Below are positions 34,649 through 47,639 of a DNA stretch of 64,000 bases, piece by piece. The stretch is taken from the NCBI GenBank assembly GCA_025642065.1, contig JAODUP010000158.1, forward strand, positions 232,001-296,000, written 5' to 3'. Under the pieces are notes generated by a model. The model saw nothing but the letters and a program-made list of their open reading frames with translations, did no database searches and was not told the origin of the DNA. The stretch's first letter is position 1, and every line of letters begins with the position of its first letter. The position numbers were made by a program, and so were the translations under genes. The DNA comes from Paralvinella palmiformis (Eukaryota > Annelida > Polychaeta > Terebellida > Alvinellidae).

Positions 34649-36179
34649 ATCAACAGAAAAGCAGGATTTAATTTCCGCTATAGGTTAGCAGAAAACCGTT
34701 TTATTGGAAACAATTAATGAAAAGAGGTAATTTTTATCACTGCCTTACCCAGCAAAATAAGAAGCCGATGCTTAAATTGCCAATAAAATAATCTTAAGGG
34801 ACGATGATATGAACAAAGTCAGCTTAGTGCGAACAGTGACGTCATTGCTGTTGAGTGTCACACAATTATGACTACAGCGCAATGTTTGGGGAGTATACTA
34901 GAGGAGCGAATGGAACCGTTTGGTTTAAATACTATAATTCGACAACGATCATTCGTGACACATTTACTGGTCACGATCATGTCGGTGGAGGGCTGAATAA
35001 CACAGCTGGAACGTGTTATGATATGAGTTACAAAGGCTGAGTCTTCTGCTCGTGGTGTTATTATTCTTCGCACTTAGGGGATTGAACAATCGCATCATGT
35101 AGAAGAATTGGCGAGTCATGGTGATTGATTGTTTCAATTTCCAACAAGACAATACATATACTTTTCTTTCTTCAAATCGCAGTGCAGACCAGACATTAAC
35201 AAAGGTGTGTGCTGTCAGACACTACGAGTAACGCCACATAATCCGGGTTCTGAAATAATTCTTTCTCCTTCCAGGCAATGAGAGCTTTCAATATCACGCT
35301 GATCTTTTCCATACAATGGATGAGCAAGACCATTGATAACCTGATAGATAGAAACACAATGAAATCTCCAATGAATAACGCTTTCAGAATTCATTCTGTG
35401 TTACCTTAACTTGTAATCAGATTATATTGAAATTTGACGTTCTATAGCGAATATTATGCTACAACAAGCAAACGTATTACTCTTTAACAGAAGGAGTTAC
35501 AGAATGTCAATTTACATACGTGTTCATTTCATCAACATTTCGCCTACGTTTATCGTCATATTAAATTTTGACTATACAATGATCCACAACCAAATATAAT
35601 TGAGTTAAAAGAAATCTTTCAAGATTTCCTTGGAATCCATTCAGCAATTTCTTTCACACAGAATCTTTTCGATTTAAAACTCCAGATTGGTGAACAAGTG
35701 GACGATAAATCAAGCAATCAATGCGAAAGTATCTACTTCGATTAACAACCTCCCTTGGGGTGAATACCGTATCAGAACAAGATATGTAAGCAAAGTAAAA
35801 ACGCATCTTGAATTGAAATGGGGGGAAGCGGTCCGAGATTGATTAATCCAGACTGAGCCTGAAAGGTGATTTGAAAGAAAGAACGAGTACAGAAAGTGAC
35901 AATAAATACCATTTTGTGTCATACTTCATCATGTATTGTCACGCGCCATGACAGTCACCATGACAATTCACTAAACGTTTGAATATTTATATTCTTTCAG
36001 TATTTACAAACCATTTTCAACGGTTTATAATAGCCGTTATACATTAAGTTAACTGTAATCCAAATTACATATATTTCATGGAATTTTACTATGGTAAAGC
36101 AATTTCGCAATTTATAAGGGAACTAAGATTGGGATATATGTTCAGTCCAAAATTGTACATCAATCAATTTATAGATAAA
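34647..36179. other. Unassigned DNA
   Basis: A 61-codon frame at 34,855-35,040 has unusually ordinary composition (GANGTVWFKYYNSTTIIRD) but no recognised family, no visible splice context and an overlapping frame on the other strand. I do not call it a gene. Confidence 0.35.
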
Positions 36180-36960
36180 TAAATCTACACATACAAGAAA
36201 TTAAACATATATAAACCTAAACATACATATACCTACTCAAATCCATCCACACACATTTCTAGAGATAAATAAATCTTTAAAATTTATAATATTTCTGCGC
36301 TACTCATCAGCCTGTGGGAGAAGCTAATCCGTGTTTCGTACGTGACAAATATGTTACGCCACAGGGAACCGTCTGTATGTAGGCTACTTATTAAAAGCGA
36401 AATCACATACAAAAAGTACATTTGACGCCACAATAATACGTTAAGACACATAAAAGAAAACTACTTTGACACCACAGTTTACTTTCAGCAGTAATTTCCT
36501 GTGGTTCAAAATAATCCTATAAATCAGAACATTTCGATAGCCCAGATACTGACCTCAGTTTTTTCTGGGTTCGAATAGCTAAACAAATCCTACATATATC
36601 AACCGTACCGAAATAGGTCCAACAAGTCTGGCGTCGCAAGTTGTCGTCTGATGAGGGTGAAAAGTTATGCTTTTTATAGGCTTCTGGCCCATCAACCAAA
36701 ATAACAGTTTCAACTGAACACGTGACATAACCGTGTTGTATATACACTACCTACACAAGGAAGCAGCTAAATAACTTAGCTAAAAACAGAGGCAATACCG
36801 CATAAAGAGTTATTAGTGGGCAGGAACGAAATATCCCCTCAATCCTCAGTAAATACTATGATATACTCAAACCTAACAGCTAATCCTCATACGTTTACGT
36901 TCATCACTGAGTGAACCATGATCAGCGCCTAATTTAGTGAACACAAGAGAACACAAGAAG
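36180..36960 (+). repeat. Block R4, copy 2
   Basis: Shares CTACTCATCAGCCTGTGGG (near 36,300), GTATGTAGGCTACTTATTA (near 36,374), AGTCTGGCGTCG (near 36,626) and CTAACAGCTAATCCTCATA (near 36,873) with the other copies. Non-coding. Confidence 0.7.
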
Positions 36961-37189
36961 ACATAATGTGTCATTTCAGTAGTGAGAGGGCGGTGTTACC
37001 GTTGGTCAATCCACTGTTAATGACACCTTGAAACGCAGTGAGAAGTGAACTGTAACACGTACTCCCCTAGAAACCGTTCTATTCACGTGGCCCATAGACA
37101 CCCGTCGATGGTAACCGTGTGTCAATGATGATATGATGATTAGTGAAGAGAGGTTCGATGAAGAAGTCTCAGTGACGTAATTTCAGTTA

Positions 37190-37520
37190 CAACATTTTAA
37201 AACCCGACATGGTATGCGTCACTTTAAGGTACATGGTGAGGTGGCCAGTGCATAGTCTGGAGCAGTGCAATCTGGCAGAGAACAGCTAGATGAGGAACTG
37301 CGTGATTACAGTCCTTAAGATGTCAAAAACGTGGATGAGACAGGCTTGTTCCATAGACTGGAGCCAACAGCAGTACCCACCACGACCCTTGTTCCTGGGA
37401 AGAAAAAGCCAAGACATCGGCTCACCGTAGCTATCTTGTTCGCAGACGAATGGTTCAAAAAGAATTAAGCTACCAGTTATAGGAAAGTCGGCAAAGCCGC
37501 GTTATTTTACTGGTCAGCTT
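37190..37520 (+). pseudogene. pogo/Tigger-type transposase fragment
   Basis: A DDE transposase remnant on the + strand. From 37,193: HFKTRHGMRHFKVHGEVASA, a CENP-B-like helix-turn-helix end as in Tigger proteins. After an amber stop (37,253) comes SGAVQSGREQLDEELRDYSP, then DVKNVDETGLFHRLEP carrying the first catalytic Asp at 37,334-37,336, and GKKKPRHRLTVAILF. After a stop and a frameshift near 37,465 it resumes as KLPVIGKSAKPRYF. The order matches the family from the DNA-binding end into the catalytic core. The second and third catalytic acids are absent because a SINE begins right after. At least three stops and one frameshift: dead. Confidence 0.85.
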
Positions 37521-37860
37521 CACCCCAATATTTATTTAATAATAATTTATACATGACATTTACATACCATCCTATCCGGCTAAATAGCTACTCTAAGGCG
37601 CTTTACAGTATTATTATCGATGACCTGTTTCAATCCAGCACACATCTCAAATACTAAGGAATCATAAAACCCACGCTGCGATTACCGGCTCAAAGCGTTG
37701 CTCAAACACAGAGCCATCACGTTCTGTTAGCTTCTCATTTCTGGCTGAGTAAACCAGTCGCCACGTAACAGCGTATCACCTCCGGAGCGTCGAACCCGCA
37801 ACCTCTCGGATACGAGACCTATAGGCTCTAACTAACTGCGCCAAAACAAGATGGCCTGGA
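37521..37860 (-). mobile_element. SINE family 3, tRNA-derived, apparently full length
   Basis: In its own sense it starts TTGGCGCAGTTAGTTAGAGC (box A) and GAGGTTGCGGGTTCGACGC (box B), both close to real tRNA. The body contains CTGGTTTACTCAGCC. Near the tail are TACTGTAAAGCGCCTTAGAG and an (AAT)-rich end. The AAGCGCC word near the tail also occurs at the 3' ends of LINEs here, so this SINE may have used such a LINE for mobility (inference). It interrupts the Tigger fragment. Confidence 0.75.
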
Positions 37861-37939
37861 CGACTACCGTCAATACCCAGTCGTAGTTGTCTAAAGTGGA
37901 CAGGCTAACGCGATTAGATAAACGCCGAATACTTAGTCT

Positions 37940-37960
37940 CATTCTCTCTCTCTCACTCTC

Positions 37961-38049
<89 letters not shown>

Positions 38050-38051
38050 AG
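37940..38051. repeat. (CT)n-(TA)n microsatellite
   Basis: CT-rich tract to about 37,973, then (TA)n to 38,051 with one TTATA break. Confidence 0.95.
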
Positions 38052-39487
38052 GGGTGGGTGGGAGGGGGGCTACATGAAAATACATGTCTATAATTCCGGT
38101 TGATGTTAAGGCCCTTGAATAAGCGATATACAATGAAAGAGAATTTGCATATCAACTGATCTACAAGTTATATTCATATATTATTCATGGATATGGCTTA
38201 AAATAATTTAGTCTAGATTTTGAAGAATAATTTGATGGATATGTTCTTGATTGTTTGAGTAGAAGATGAGATGGGCTGGCATATTTCATCTTTCAATGTC
38301 ACAATTGTATAAGGATTTCTATTAAGTTCTTAATTTCATCTAGTTTTTTGTGTGCCCTGGATTTGTCTGTTTATGACCTACATACATTGGTCCGACATTT
38401 TGACGACAGCTTTTTTCCATTATTAATATTCGACGGATGTAATAATAATAATCTTGTTTTATATCAACTGATCATCAAATTGAACAGTTCGTGCGATATT
38501 TATGGTTAAACATCAGTATCTAGTTCTCTTTTATGTTTGCGAATTCGCACATCTAGTTTAACACATTATCTAACCCAATCGCACATTCTATTCATGTCAA
38601 TCCGAAAGTGTTTCCTTGGAGAGAATCTCTTGCTGTGAAATAATTGATCTAATCGAACCACAAACAGCTTCTATAATCACAACGTTACTAATACACGTTT
38701 GCACGGTAGTAGCCGTAGAAAACCTAACCATCTAAGACGTCCCAATTAAGGTTCATTGACCGCTGCTGAGTTCACGTAATGGCATTCGGCATGGCTATTC
38801 ACGAACGCAAAACAGTATTGAGGCGGGGCCGCATCGAGCACCATTATTAGTATTGTGTTATAGGTGATGACGTTAAGGACCGCGGATATGGCCGCATTGC
38901 ACGTACATAGCACAGTAGAGGCGTGATTAGAGGGAGACGTTGTGCTGCAATTCAAAAAGGTAATGAATGATCTCATGAATGCTGAAGCTTTTTGCCACCT
39001 AACATCACCTTTTTTATTCAACTCAATTACTTTGCATTGTTGAATATTTTTCCGTACTACTGCAATCGGCATTTTCCAACTTTCACCTGTTGCCCACATT
39101 TTTCCTTTCCCGAACTTGGACATTTTATTCGCTTGTTAGAATATATTTTTTCAGGGTCGGTTCGAACTAATTCTTTAAGGCACATATCAGTCAAAGTCTG
39201 GCATGTCATCAGGCAGGAAATAGTCTGAGAAGCTTAAGTAGTCCATTCCATACATCACTGATGAATGGCGGCACTCTCCGTGACAGCTTATCCCATCAGT
39301 TCAGTGGTAATCTTACTTTTGTTCTGCTTAAATGATATTTCGTCACGAATTCGAGTTAGCCGTGAATAGAATTTCAGTGAAGTTAATGAGTGATGACTGA
39401 AGCCGAACTTAGTCATTTTGAAGGAGCATCTAAAACGATTAACCGAAAAGAGTTTCATTGCCTGCCTTTATGCGTCATCTCACGTCA
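38052..39487. other. Unassigned DNA; longest non-repetitive open frame
   Basis: The minus frame at 38,746-39,123 (125 codons, starting MSKFGKGKMWATGESWKMP) is the longest frame here that is not simple repeat. I recognise no domain, signal peptide or family, and see no splice or polyadenylation context. An overlapping plus-strand frame of 78 codons exists at 38,992-39,228. A chance frame is the likeliest reading. Confidence 0.35.
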
Positions 39488-39855
39488 CCAGAATCATGAT
39501 CATCACCATCATCATTCTCATCATCCCAATCATAACCATCATCATCATCATCATCTTCATCATCATCATAATTATCATATATCATTATAATTATAGGTTG
39601 TCTTATCATAAATGTGTATCCCTGAATCATCGTATACTGTCCTCTGTGAGTCCTGAGCGATGAGCGTTAATAATAAATCGCCAAACTGACTACCTCCATT
39701 AGTACCCTCATCATCGACATCGCAACCACTATCATCATCATCATCAATATCACAACCACTACCACCACATTCATCATCACCGCCAAACCCACTACCGGCA
39801 TCACCAGTAAACCCTCCCCCCTATCATTAATATCACCATCTCATCATCATTTTTT
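39488..39855. repeat. Interrupted (ATC)n / (CACCAT) microsatellite region
   Basis: (ATC)n at 39,500-39,570 and 39,730-39,850 with CAC and AAC variants. Confidence 0.85.
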
Positions 39856-40047
39856 TTTCTAAACTATGGAATACCTTTAAACTTAATACTGATGTGATAC
39901 TGTTAAACAAATTAAATTATAAAATAGTATTTTGAGGTTAGAGTATACACAACTCTATTCCATGGCTTGGGACTGTATGATACTAACTGTAATGTAAAAT
40001 TTACATAAATAATTTAGTTCATATGTTATTGCGTGCAGTTCCGAAAT

Positions 40048-40097
40048 ATAATTGATTGATTGATTGACTGATTGATTGATTGATTGATTGATTGATC
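40048..40097. repeat. (TTGA)n microsatellite
   Basis: About 12 TTGA units with one variant. Confidence 0.95.
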
Positions 40098-40384
40098 ATC
40101 ACCATCAACATCAAGATCGCACACACCACCCTTCATGAAAATCACAATCGTCATCACCATAACAAATATAATTTTCGCCCCAACACCACCATCATCATCG
40201 CCATCACCATTCAAAGAATCCGTATAGGCCATCATGACCTAGATCCCGATAGAGTACATGATTATATTTATACCTATGTATTCTGAGCTGTTTCCGGAAT
40301 AATTGACTCGCATAATGTCACTGATCAGAATATATCACCTTTATTTATATAATTAATATGAACATAAGACAATAGATTTCTTCA

Positions 40385-40660
40385 GGAGGAATTTGGCCAA
40401 ACGAGATTTGAACTACTAGCCAACGAGAGCTGGTCAGCTGAGTATTTGGCTCATTGGCAATATTTGGTGACGAGATTTGGTCAGACGAGAGTTGGTTAAA
40501 CGAGACGTGGCTAAAAAATAATCTCGATTAGACGAAACTTGCTCAGACGAGACTTTGCCAGCGAAACTTGGCCACCTACTCGCTGATCGGCGACTTGGTT
40601 AGACGAGACTCGATCATACGAGATTGAGCCAGTCGAGACTTAGGCAGACGAGACTTCTTC
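40385..40660 (+). repeat. Degenerate ~16-bp tandem repeat (GACGAGACTTGG type)
   Basis: About 15 decayed units of the form CAGACGAGACTTGGC in one strand direction, spaced mostly 15-17 bp (for example GACGAGATTTGGTCA at 40,470, then GACGAGAGTTGGTTA). It is non-coding in every frame I tried and flanked by unassigned DNA. Confidence 0.75.
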
Positions 40661-41256
40661 GATGACGTATATTAGCCTTCTATCTAATCACCAGACTTCT
40701 CCCTCGCCCTATCCCGGATCAGCAGATCCAGATCTATGTGGACGGGTTAGACCTTTGCCCTCCAAGCATCCCTTAGTGAGATCCATTTATATCTGCCTAC
40801 GGTCCAGGTGACGGCCGATAGATAGATTATTATAGAAACGAGATCCACAGAAGATGGTTCTATTAATGAAACAATTATCTTCTGGATTACACAGGTGTTT
40901 CGGATATTCTAAGATAAAGCCAATACATTTCATACTTCTGAGATTATGGATTATAGAGACACTTGAAATGTGCAATTTTTAAAAAACAAATCAGTTGGTT
41001 TTGCGCCTGATATATTTATATTACCTTTTTAAGGCTATTTAGAATACTGAATGCATCTTGTAGGAGTATCGTTTATCAGGTGTTATGGTGTTTAGGTGAA
41101 CAACAAGCTAAAATAGTTTTCTTTCTTTCTTCAAGTTTAATGTCCGAATTACATTAACCGAGAAACCAAATAAAGAAACATACAAATAAGAGTTTGGAAA
41201 TTTGCGGCATAGCCGTTGTCTCCACACAGAGCTATCAACAGAAGAACGAAGTTCTA

Positions 41257-41257
<1 letters not shown>
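40661..41257. other. Unassigned DNA
   Basis: No supported feature. Confidence 0.4.

Positions 41258-41322
<65 letters not shown>
41258..41322. repeat. (TA)n microsatellite
   Basis: Pure (TA)n. The frames through it are artefacts. Confidence 0.95.
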
Positions 41323-41324
<2 letters not shown>

Positions 41325-42679
41325 CTTAAACTATACGAGAAAGGTTGCACATAAGATCCCGTGCTCGAATTACTAACATCACAGGTTGATGAGGCATGCA
41401 CAATTATGCATACAGTGTACCAGAAACACGATGTTATACACTGAGTAGAATATGTACAAGTTAATAGACCGAGCCAGATGAAAAGCGTTGCATCGGTTAC
41501 CAACTGCGGTCTCGGGTTAAAATCAGCTATAGAGCCCTCTATTAACAGGGGATGGCAACTTTTGACTAACGGTAAATACTGGAAATCATTCAGCCAATTA
41601 TTTCATATTACACGGAGACTGAGAATAATATTTCTGCTGAACAATGGTGTCTTTCCACATGATTTAACACAATACTTATCAGGATATAACCCAACGATTG
41701 AGCTGACCGATCTTTCCAGATGAATAACACAGCTAAGTCTTAGTTATTCATGTTGACTTGTAGGTTTTTTTAAGCATTGGTTTCAATGGATTAAATAAAT
41801 GATTTTAAAATTAAACTTTTAGCTGAATGTAAATTGATTTTAAGGAAGATTTAAAAAAATATTCAATGTAGTTAGCTAGCGGGCAAGTTTTATCATAGTT
41901 ACTACTTCTTTATTATATTTGATATTTATGTTCAATTATAATTACCCCACTAAATCACTGCTTAAAATGGTAATCACTGCAAACACTCAACCATCATTGA
42001 AGTAATACAAGTGAGATGTACAGGTTATTACTACACAAGCTGCTGCAGCATTACTTAATACAACATGGACCACTGCGAAAAAGCTATAAAAAAGACAGAC
42101 TACTACAATACAGAGTACTAGAAATATCTGATACAATAACATATATTACCGTACTATACAAACTACTTCGTTTTGTAGACCACCAAAACGGGCTACTACG
42201 ACACAGGTTAGTAATACACAGGTTGTCGTATACTCACTGCTGGCAAATAAGGAAAATGGACATTCATACCATCTGTGAATAGGTCACTACAGTCTGCTAT
42301 AAACTGGTTGTGTGATAGGACCTACCACCACTCGCACATACAGGTTAATGCCCGTACAAAATACTAGAATAAAATTAATAATCATACTATCGTAATATTA
42401 TAGCCATGTGATTACAGTCATTATGTGTTTACCGACACTAGAATAGTAACGATACCACAGTACTATCGTCATGATACTAAAATCGTTTTTGGTATAGGAG
42501 ACAATAAGAAATCATGTTTTTAACAAAAGCCAGCTCCATCTTTACAATTGTTTTATGACACTGAGAGGCCTAATTGGAGAGGATGTACCGTGAAGCTTCA
42601 GTCATCTATAGCACCATCTTCCTTCTAAGTTCTTTTTGCTTTGTTATTTTGCTGGAGGTTTTTTTGTTTGGGGGGAGGG
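41323..42679. other. Unassigned DNA
   Basis: Between 42,015 and 42,480 short words such as CTACTACAATACAG and CTACGACACAGGTTAGTAAT recur loosely, hinting at a very old tandem repeat. Nothing firmer. Confidence 0.35.
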
Positions 42680-42830
42680 AGATTTCGCTGACGCATCGGT
42701 TAAAGCGCTGCAAACTTCTAGATTGTGATTTCGAGTCCGGCTCATGGCTGCGTTCGTGGGATTCGTTTCCCTTGTCAGATGACCCTCGTCCAGGTATCCC
42801 ACCATATTAAACAAATCCAATTAATCCAAA
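42680..42830 (+). mobile_element. SINE family 2 (tRNA-like) copy
   Basis: GCATCGGTTAAAGCGCTGCA (box A half) and ATTGTGATTTCGAGTCCGG (box B) lie at tRNA-like spacing, followed by GATTCGTTTCCCTTGTCAGA. This resembles the segment at 48,621-48,740 (GCGCTGTGCTGCAAAC, TGCTCGAATC, GATCTGTTTCATTAGAAAC). Confidence 0.6.
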
Positions 42831-43339
42831 TCAGCTCTTTTTGATAATTGGAAAAATTAACTGGTTATAAAATTCCAATCTAGTACAATACAAGTGAGGT
42901 ACAGACCCCGTTGTTGTTGCTCTGTACATTCAGAGATACGTCTCATTCAAAGCTGAGCCGATCCATAAACACCGCACAGACTTACAGTGTCCGTGTATTG
43001 AGTTTCCTCGGCGACGGCGTCAGTTTTTCTATGGCCTATGCATTTCTGGATTTGTCTCAAAACGTCCTAGAAATTGATTTTTTAAAGAAGGGTCCTGGCT
43101 TTAATCTCTTCATGTCTTCCTGATATTCAAACCGACAGGGCATATTCAGCAGCTAATACTTCGGAGTGTTATGATCGTTTTGTCGCACTTTCCGAAGATT
43201 ACATATTGTAACGTGGAAGACTAACCATTCGACATTTGTCAAGTCTATTTCCAGATAAAACATTTAAATAGATACTTTACATGCACATTTCTCCCACGTG
43301 CTGTTTCTAACAACAATCACAGGGCTTTCCGTGATTTTC

Positions 43340-44530
43340 ATTCATTGCACACAAACATACACACATACACACACCTGTATATGTCAGTATCTATATGTGT
43401 GTATGTCAGTATCTATATGCGTGTATATGTCAGTATCTATGTGCGTGTGCGTGAGCGTGTTCGTGTTTTAGGATAAATATATATGTTGGCACTGGCTCAG
43501 AAAATCAAAACCTATACATCCTTTAAAACCTATACCTCCATTAATCTATACACAATTTAATCAATACATAGTTGAATTTAAGCATACAAAAAGACCTATA
43601 TATGTCTGGGCTACTCATCAACCTGTAGGGCCCAGCTAATTCGCAGGGAAGCGGTTCATGTAGGCTACACACAACAAGCGGAAGCAAATAAAAAAGAACC
43701 ATTTTACAGTATAGCTCCCAGTTAACAACACATGTATGTGGTTCAATAGTAAGTTAACATATATACAAGATAAATATTTTGACACCACAGTTTACATTCA
43801 GCAGTAATTTGCTGTGGCTCAAATGTAGCCTATACATCAAATTATTTCGATACCACAAATGCTGATCCCAGCTCCATTCTAGGTTAGAATAGCTAAACAA
43901 ATCCCGTTTATGGACTCTCGGTGTGCCAACCAACAGAAGCGTTTAAGTTGAGCACACGACAAAATTGTGTCGTGTAGACTACCGGCGTCTCCAAGCTATT
44001 AGCCGATCAGGATGAAAATGTATGCCTTTTATCAGCTCTCGGCGCACTAACCAGCACAACATTTCAGTTCAACACATGATAATGTTGTGTCGTGTATACT
44101 ACCTATGGAAGCAGTGAAGTGACTTTGCTCAAAAAAAGAAAGTAGCAATAATGTCCAATGTATTATTACTGGACTAGAACGAAATATTGTCTCAATTCTG
44201 AGTAAATATTATGATTTACTCAAACCTAACAGCTAATCCTCATACGTTTCCGTTCATCACTAAGTGAATGTTCATCCACGCCTAATTTAGCATCCCTAAG
44301 TATATGCAGTTAGATGTGGTGGGATCTATATTAAAGCGCCTATCCACTTGATCTATTTGACTCGTGGTCGAGAACAGCGGATTTCCGGAAAAACTTCGAT
44401 ACTGCGAACGACACGTCGGGATCATAACACAATTACTCATAATATGGTAAAAAGGTCTGTCCGCAGTTTAATACCCATGGAGATGCCTCCTGGAGTAACA
44501 AACGACTCCAGGAGTATAAATCCATCAAGC
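43340..44530 (+). repeat. Block R4, copy 3 (start of first large duplicated unit)
   Basis: Starts with CA- and GT-rich sequence including three 24-bp units around TATGTCAGTATCTATATGYG (43,380-43,445). CTACTCATCAACCTGTAGGG sits near 43,611. The right third (44,215-44,500) is very close to 57,655-57,965, for example AAAGCGCCTATCCACTTGAT and GGTCGAGAACAGCGGATTTC. Within the copy, GAACACATGAYAAWGTTGTG-like text occurs twice (43,950 and 44,075), a small internal duplication. Non-coding. Confidence 0.75.
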
Positions 44531-44689
44531 AGCATTGTATGAATTAATAGGTCGTTTCGCCAGACCACATAAGAGGACAACAATATAGATTCTACATTAT
44601 ACATAACAAAGCTAATAGATTCAAACATGTTTTAATAACGACATAACTTTCTTACATTGGTGTAATAAGGAATCTGGATGGAAATAGAT

Positions 44690-44935
44690 AAGATGTCTGG
44701 CACGGGCAATGTGCGTTTTAGGGTACATAGTAAGAGGCAACAGGCACAGAGCATCAACATATCTAAACATCATTTGATACCTCTACCTCCTTAAATCTAA
44801 ATAAAACTATGCATACACCAGTCTTGATATAAAATGTTCTGTACCTTCATATATCGATACATATATGTGTGTTGGTGTGTTGGTGTGTTGGTGTGTTGGT
44901 GTGTTGGTGTGTTGGTCTGAGTGCGTGCGTGTGTG
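44690..44935 (+). repeat. R4 head segment with 8-bp tandem repeat
   Basis: GCATCAACATATCTAAACAT (near 44,750) matches the start of the R4 copy at 56.97 kb. It ends in about six GTGTTGGT units (44,869-44,917). In the 56.9-kb copy this head is joined directly to the R4 core, here it stands after it. Confidence 0.65.
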
Positions 44936-45047
44936 TGTTCCATTCTTTTATAATGCAAATTATGCAATATAACAAATAATTATAGGTAGAGCCGCTCTTT
45001 ATTACAAGATCTTTGATGCTGAACTTTGATGTACAGATTTGATGATC

Positions 45048-45051
<4 letters not shown>

Positions 45052-45098
<47 letters not shown>
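45052..45098. repeat. (TA)n microsatellite
   Basis: Pure (TA)n. Confidence 0.95.
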
Positions 45099-45100
<2 letters not shown>

Positions 45101-45207
45101 TGAGACCAAGGAACTATTATCATAGAGCATATTAAATCAGTATATATTATCTTGTATCAATTTATTGAAGTATATTGGAAGTAAAAACAACAACGATAAT
45201 AGTAGTA

Positions 45208-45209
45208 GC

Positions 45210-45256
<47 letters not shown>
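45208..45256. repeat. (AAT)n microsatellite
   Basis: Pure (AAT)n. The poly-Asn frame is an artefact. Confidence 0.95.
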
Positions 45257-45257
<1 letters not shown>

Positions 45258-46299
45258 GAGTATAATGAGGCATTAACTAGTAATTTGATCGTAAATGATA
45301 ATCATCTTTTACCAAACCAATTACGTTATCAAGATCTATATCTGACGTACGTGACGCCATTATCGTGTAACTGCTCTTATCGTAAAGAGTTAATGTTTAC
45401 ATGCAGATTTTTCGGCTTTTGTATTACGGCTAATATATTTTCTAGTTGTTATACTGGATTTCATTCTATAACATCCCCGTTTGTTGTTTGTTACTTTTAC
45501 CCACCGAGTGAAGCGACTTAAAAACAACTATTTCAGTACTATCAGCAGCAGGAGCAGCAACATTGTTCTAGTCAACATTGCCATCATCATCATCATCATC
45601 ATCATCATCATTATCATTATTATCATCATTATCAAAACTACCGCCGTCAGTATTCTCAAAATAAGCATGAAATCTACGTTAGTTTCTATTTTAAGCTGTC
45701 ACTTTTCCTATCCTCATTTGCAATTAAAGGGCATTTTTTCGGGATCACTTGGATGGCCGAGAACAGTTCAAACCGACATAATTGCGACAAATATTAATCT
45801 CTAGCCATTAATATAACACCGTCTGGTATCAGTCATCAGTAAAGCGGGCTATACGCGAGACAGATGGAAGGAGAATTGTGACGGGCATGTTGCTGTCAGA
45901 GAAGGATTGGCCATGTAATCTACCGAAGACCGCTTCCTCGTAATAATGGAATTAGTGGACACTCAGTTGTGATTAACCAGAACAACGCACGCAACGCTCA
46001 CTTCTGTCGACAAACTACGGAGAACATTTACACAGTTATATTTGTCGCTGTCACGGAATGGTCGCCACTCTGATAGGTAATTATGGCTTGTAACACGGGA
46101 CACGGGAAAATATGAATAGATAAATAGGTGGAGGGTTGGCCTGACAACAACAACAAAAATACATAGGAGTGAGATGCACAAACACGCCCGCGCACACAAA
46201 CAACACACCTATATCTTTGAGGGAATTAATATTGTCCCATTGTCTGTTTGTTTGTTTGTTTGCTTGTTTAGCGATGTAACAATTGAACAATTAATAGGT
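45257..46299. other. Unassigned DNA with (ATC)n
   Basis: (ATC)n at 45,583-45,635. A 118-codon frame starting in the (AAT)n array has no motif in its unique part. Nothing else recognised. Confidence 0.4.
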
Positions 46300-46951
46300 C
46301 AATTAAATGGTTGTTTGATTAGTAAATTGAATGGCTGGTCGTTAGATAAATAAAAAGCCAAATAAACAATTGATTATTCAATCAATTGATGGATCAAATA
46401 GTCCATCAATTGAAAGTGAAATTATGTTAAAATAACTGAATATGTTCCAGATGGACGCATAATTAATATTTAAAATCGAGTAATAAATTTAAAAGATCGT
46501 CAATTGAATATAATACGTCCTTCACCTGCTCACTTATCACGATTCCCATAGTTTCCCATGTGTACTTATCACCATATCGCCACCATTACCACATCCATCA
46601 CCACCTTTACTAGAACCACCAACATATACTGTAGCAGCAACTAACGATTATTTCACTGGGGGGAAGGTGAGAGACATCCAGAACACCTCGACTCTTGTAA
46701 TCAGAAATCGGAAGTGGCGCGTTAAGGAATCATTAGGACCTCGCGAGTACCGACTTAATAATACTTGATCTGAAGTAGATCGTTCTGATCCGAAACCAAT
46801 GATTATTTATGAGCTTCATATAATACTGTCAAGGTCTTTGGTCAATATTGTATGACGAGATTCCATGATGTGTCATATATGAATATGGTCAATGTGTTTA
46901 TCGGTGACGAGTTTATTAATTTGCTTATTATATTATAATATTTATATATGC

Positions 46952-47013
<62 letters not shown>

Positions 47014-47600
47014 TACATTCTATTCATATGATGATCCAGAATGTAGAGCTTATGTTGTCAACAGGAGATATTACTCTATCAACTCCCCTGCAATTGGGTT
47101 TTCCATTAACCAGTCATTTTATGCAACCAAGCTCATTGTAGACATGCAGAGAGTGATGACACGACACACGGCCAATTAGATTCAAAGATGGGTACGAACC
47201 TCGGCATGAGGCAGGGGCGTTCTGATCACACTTGAAACTGATGGTTGAGAGAAAGTTCCCTATGGAAGACCTCACAAACGCAGTTAGCTTGAGTCGATTC
47301 CTCCTCTAACTTGGAGTGAAAGGGAAACAAATAAAGTGTACTACCCGTCCATTAAAAGCGAAGAACGACGTGAAACTCAAAGAGCAATAACTGTAATTTA
47401 AACAAAATAGTTGATATCGATTAGAATAGAATACGAAAGATGAAAGGCTGCATGAGCTTGCTGCCTAATGAGAAGATTAGGAAAATTACGTAAACATTCT
47501 GGCTAAGTACTCATTGATCACATCATGCAACAAAAATCTAAACAACAAACGTATCTAAACAGGGTGTATTTAATCCGCATTTTGTGACTAAACATTTAGA
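46300..47600 (+). repeat. Block R5, copy A, left part
   Basis: Collinear with 54,930-55,800 and 60,060-60,790. Shared words are CACCTCGACTCTTGTAATCA, GTACCGACTTAATAATACTT, TATGACGAGATTCCATGATG and GATGATCCAGAATGTAGAG. A (TA)n array (46,952-47,011) sits where copy C also has one and copy B has none. No coding sequence is conserved. Confidence 0.8.
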
Positions 47601-47639
47601 GAAAAAAACATAGATCTATAAATCATCTTCAGCCAGGAT

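Noticed and set aside
34855..35040. 61-codon frame as a possible exon
   Set aside because: No recognised family, no clear splice sites, and overlapping frames on the other strand.
38746..39123. 125-codon minus-strand frame
   Set aside because: No motif, no second copy for comparison and no splice or polyadenylation context. Kept only as a note in the unassigned entry.
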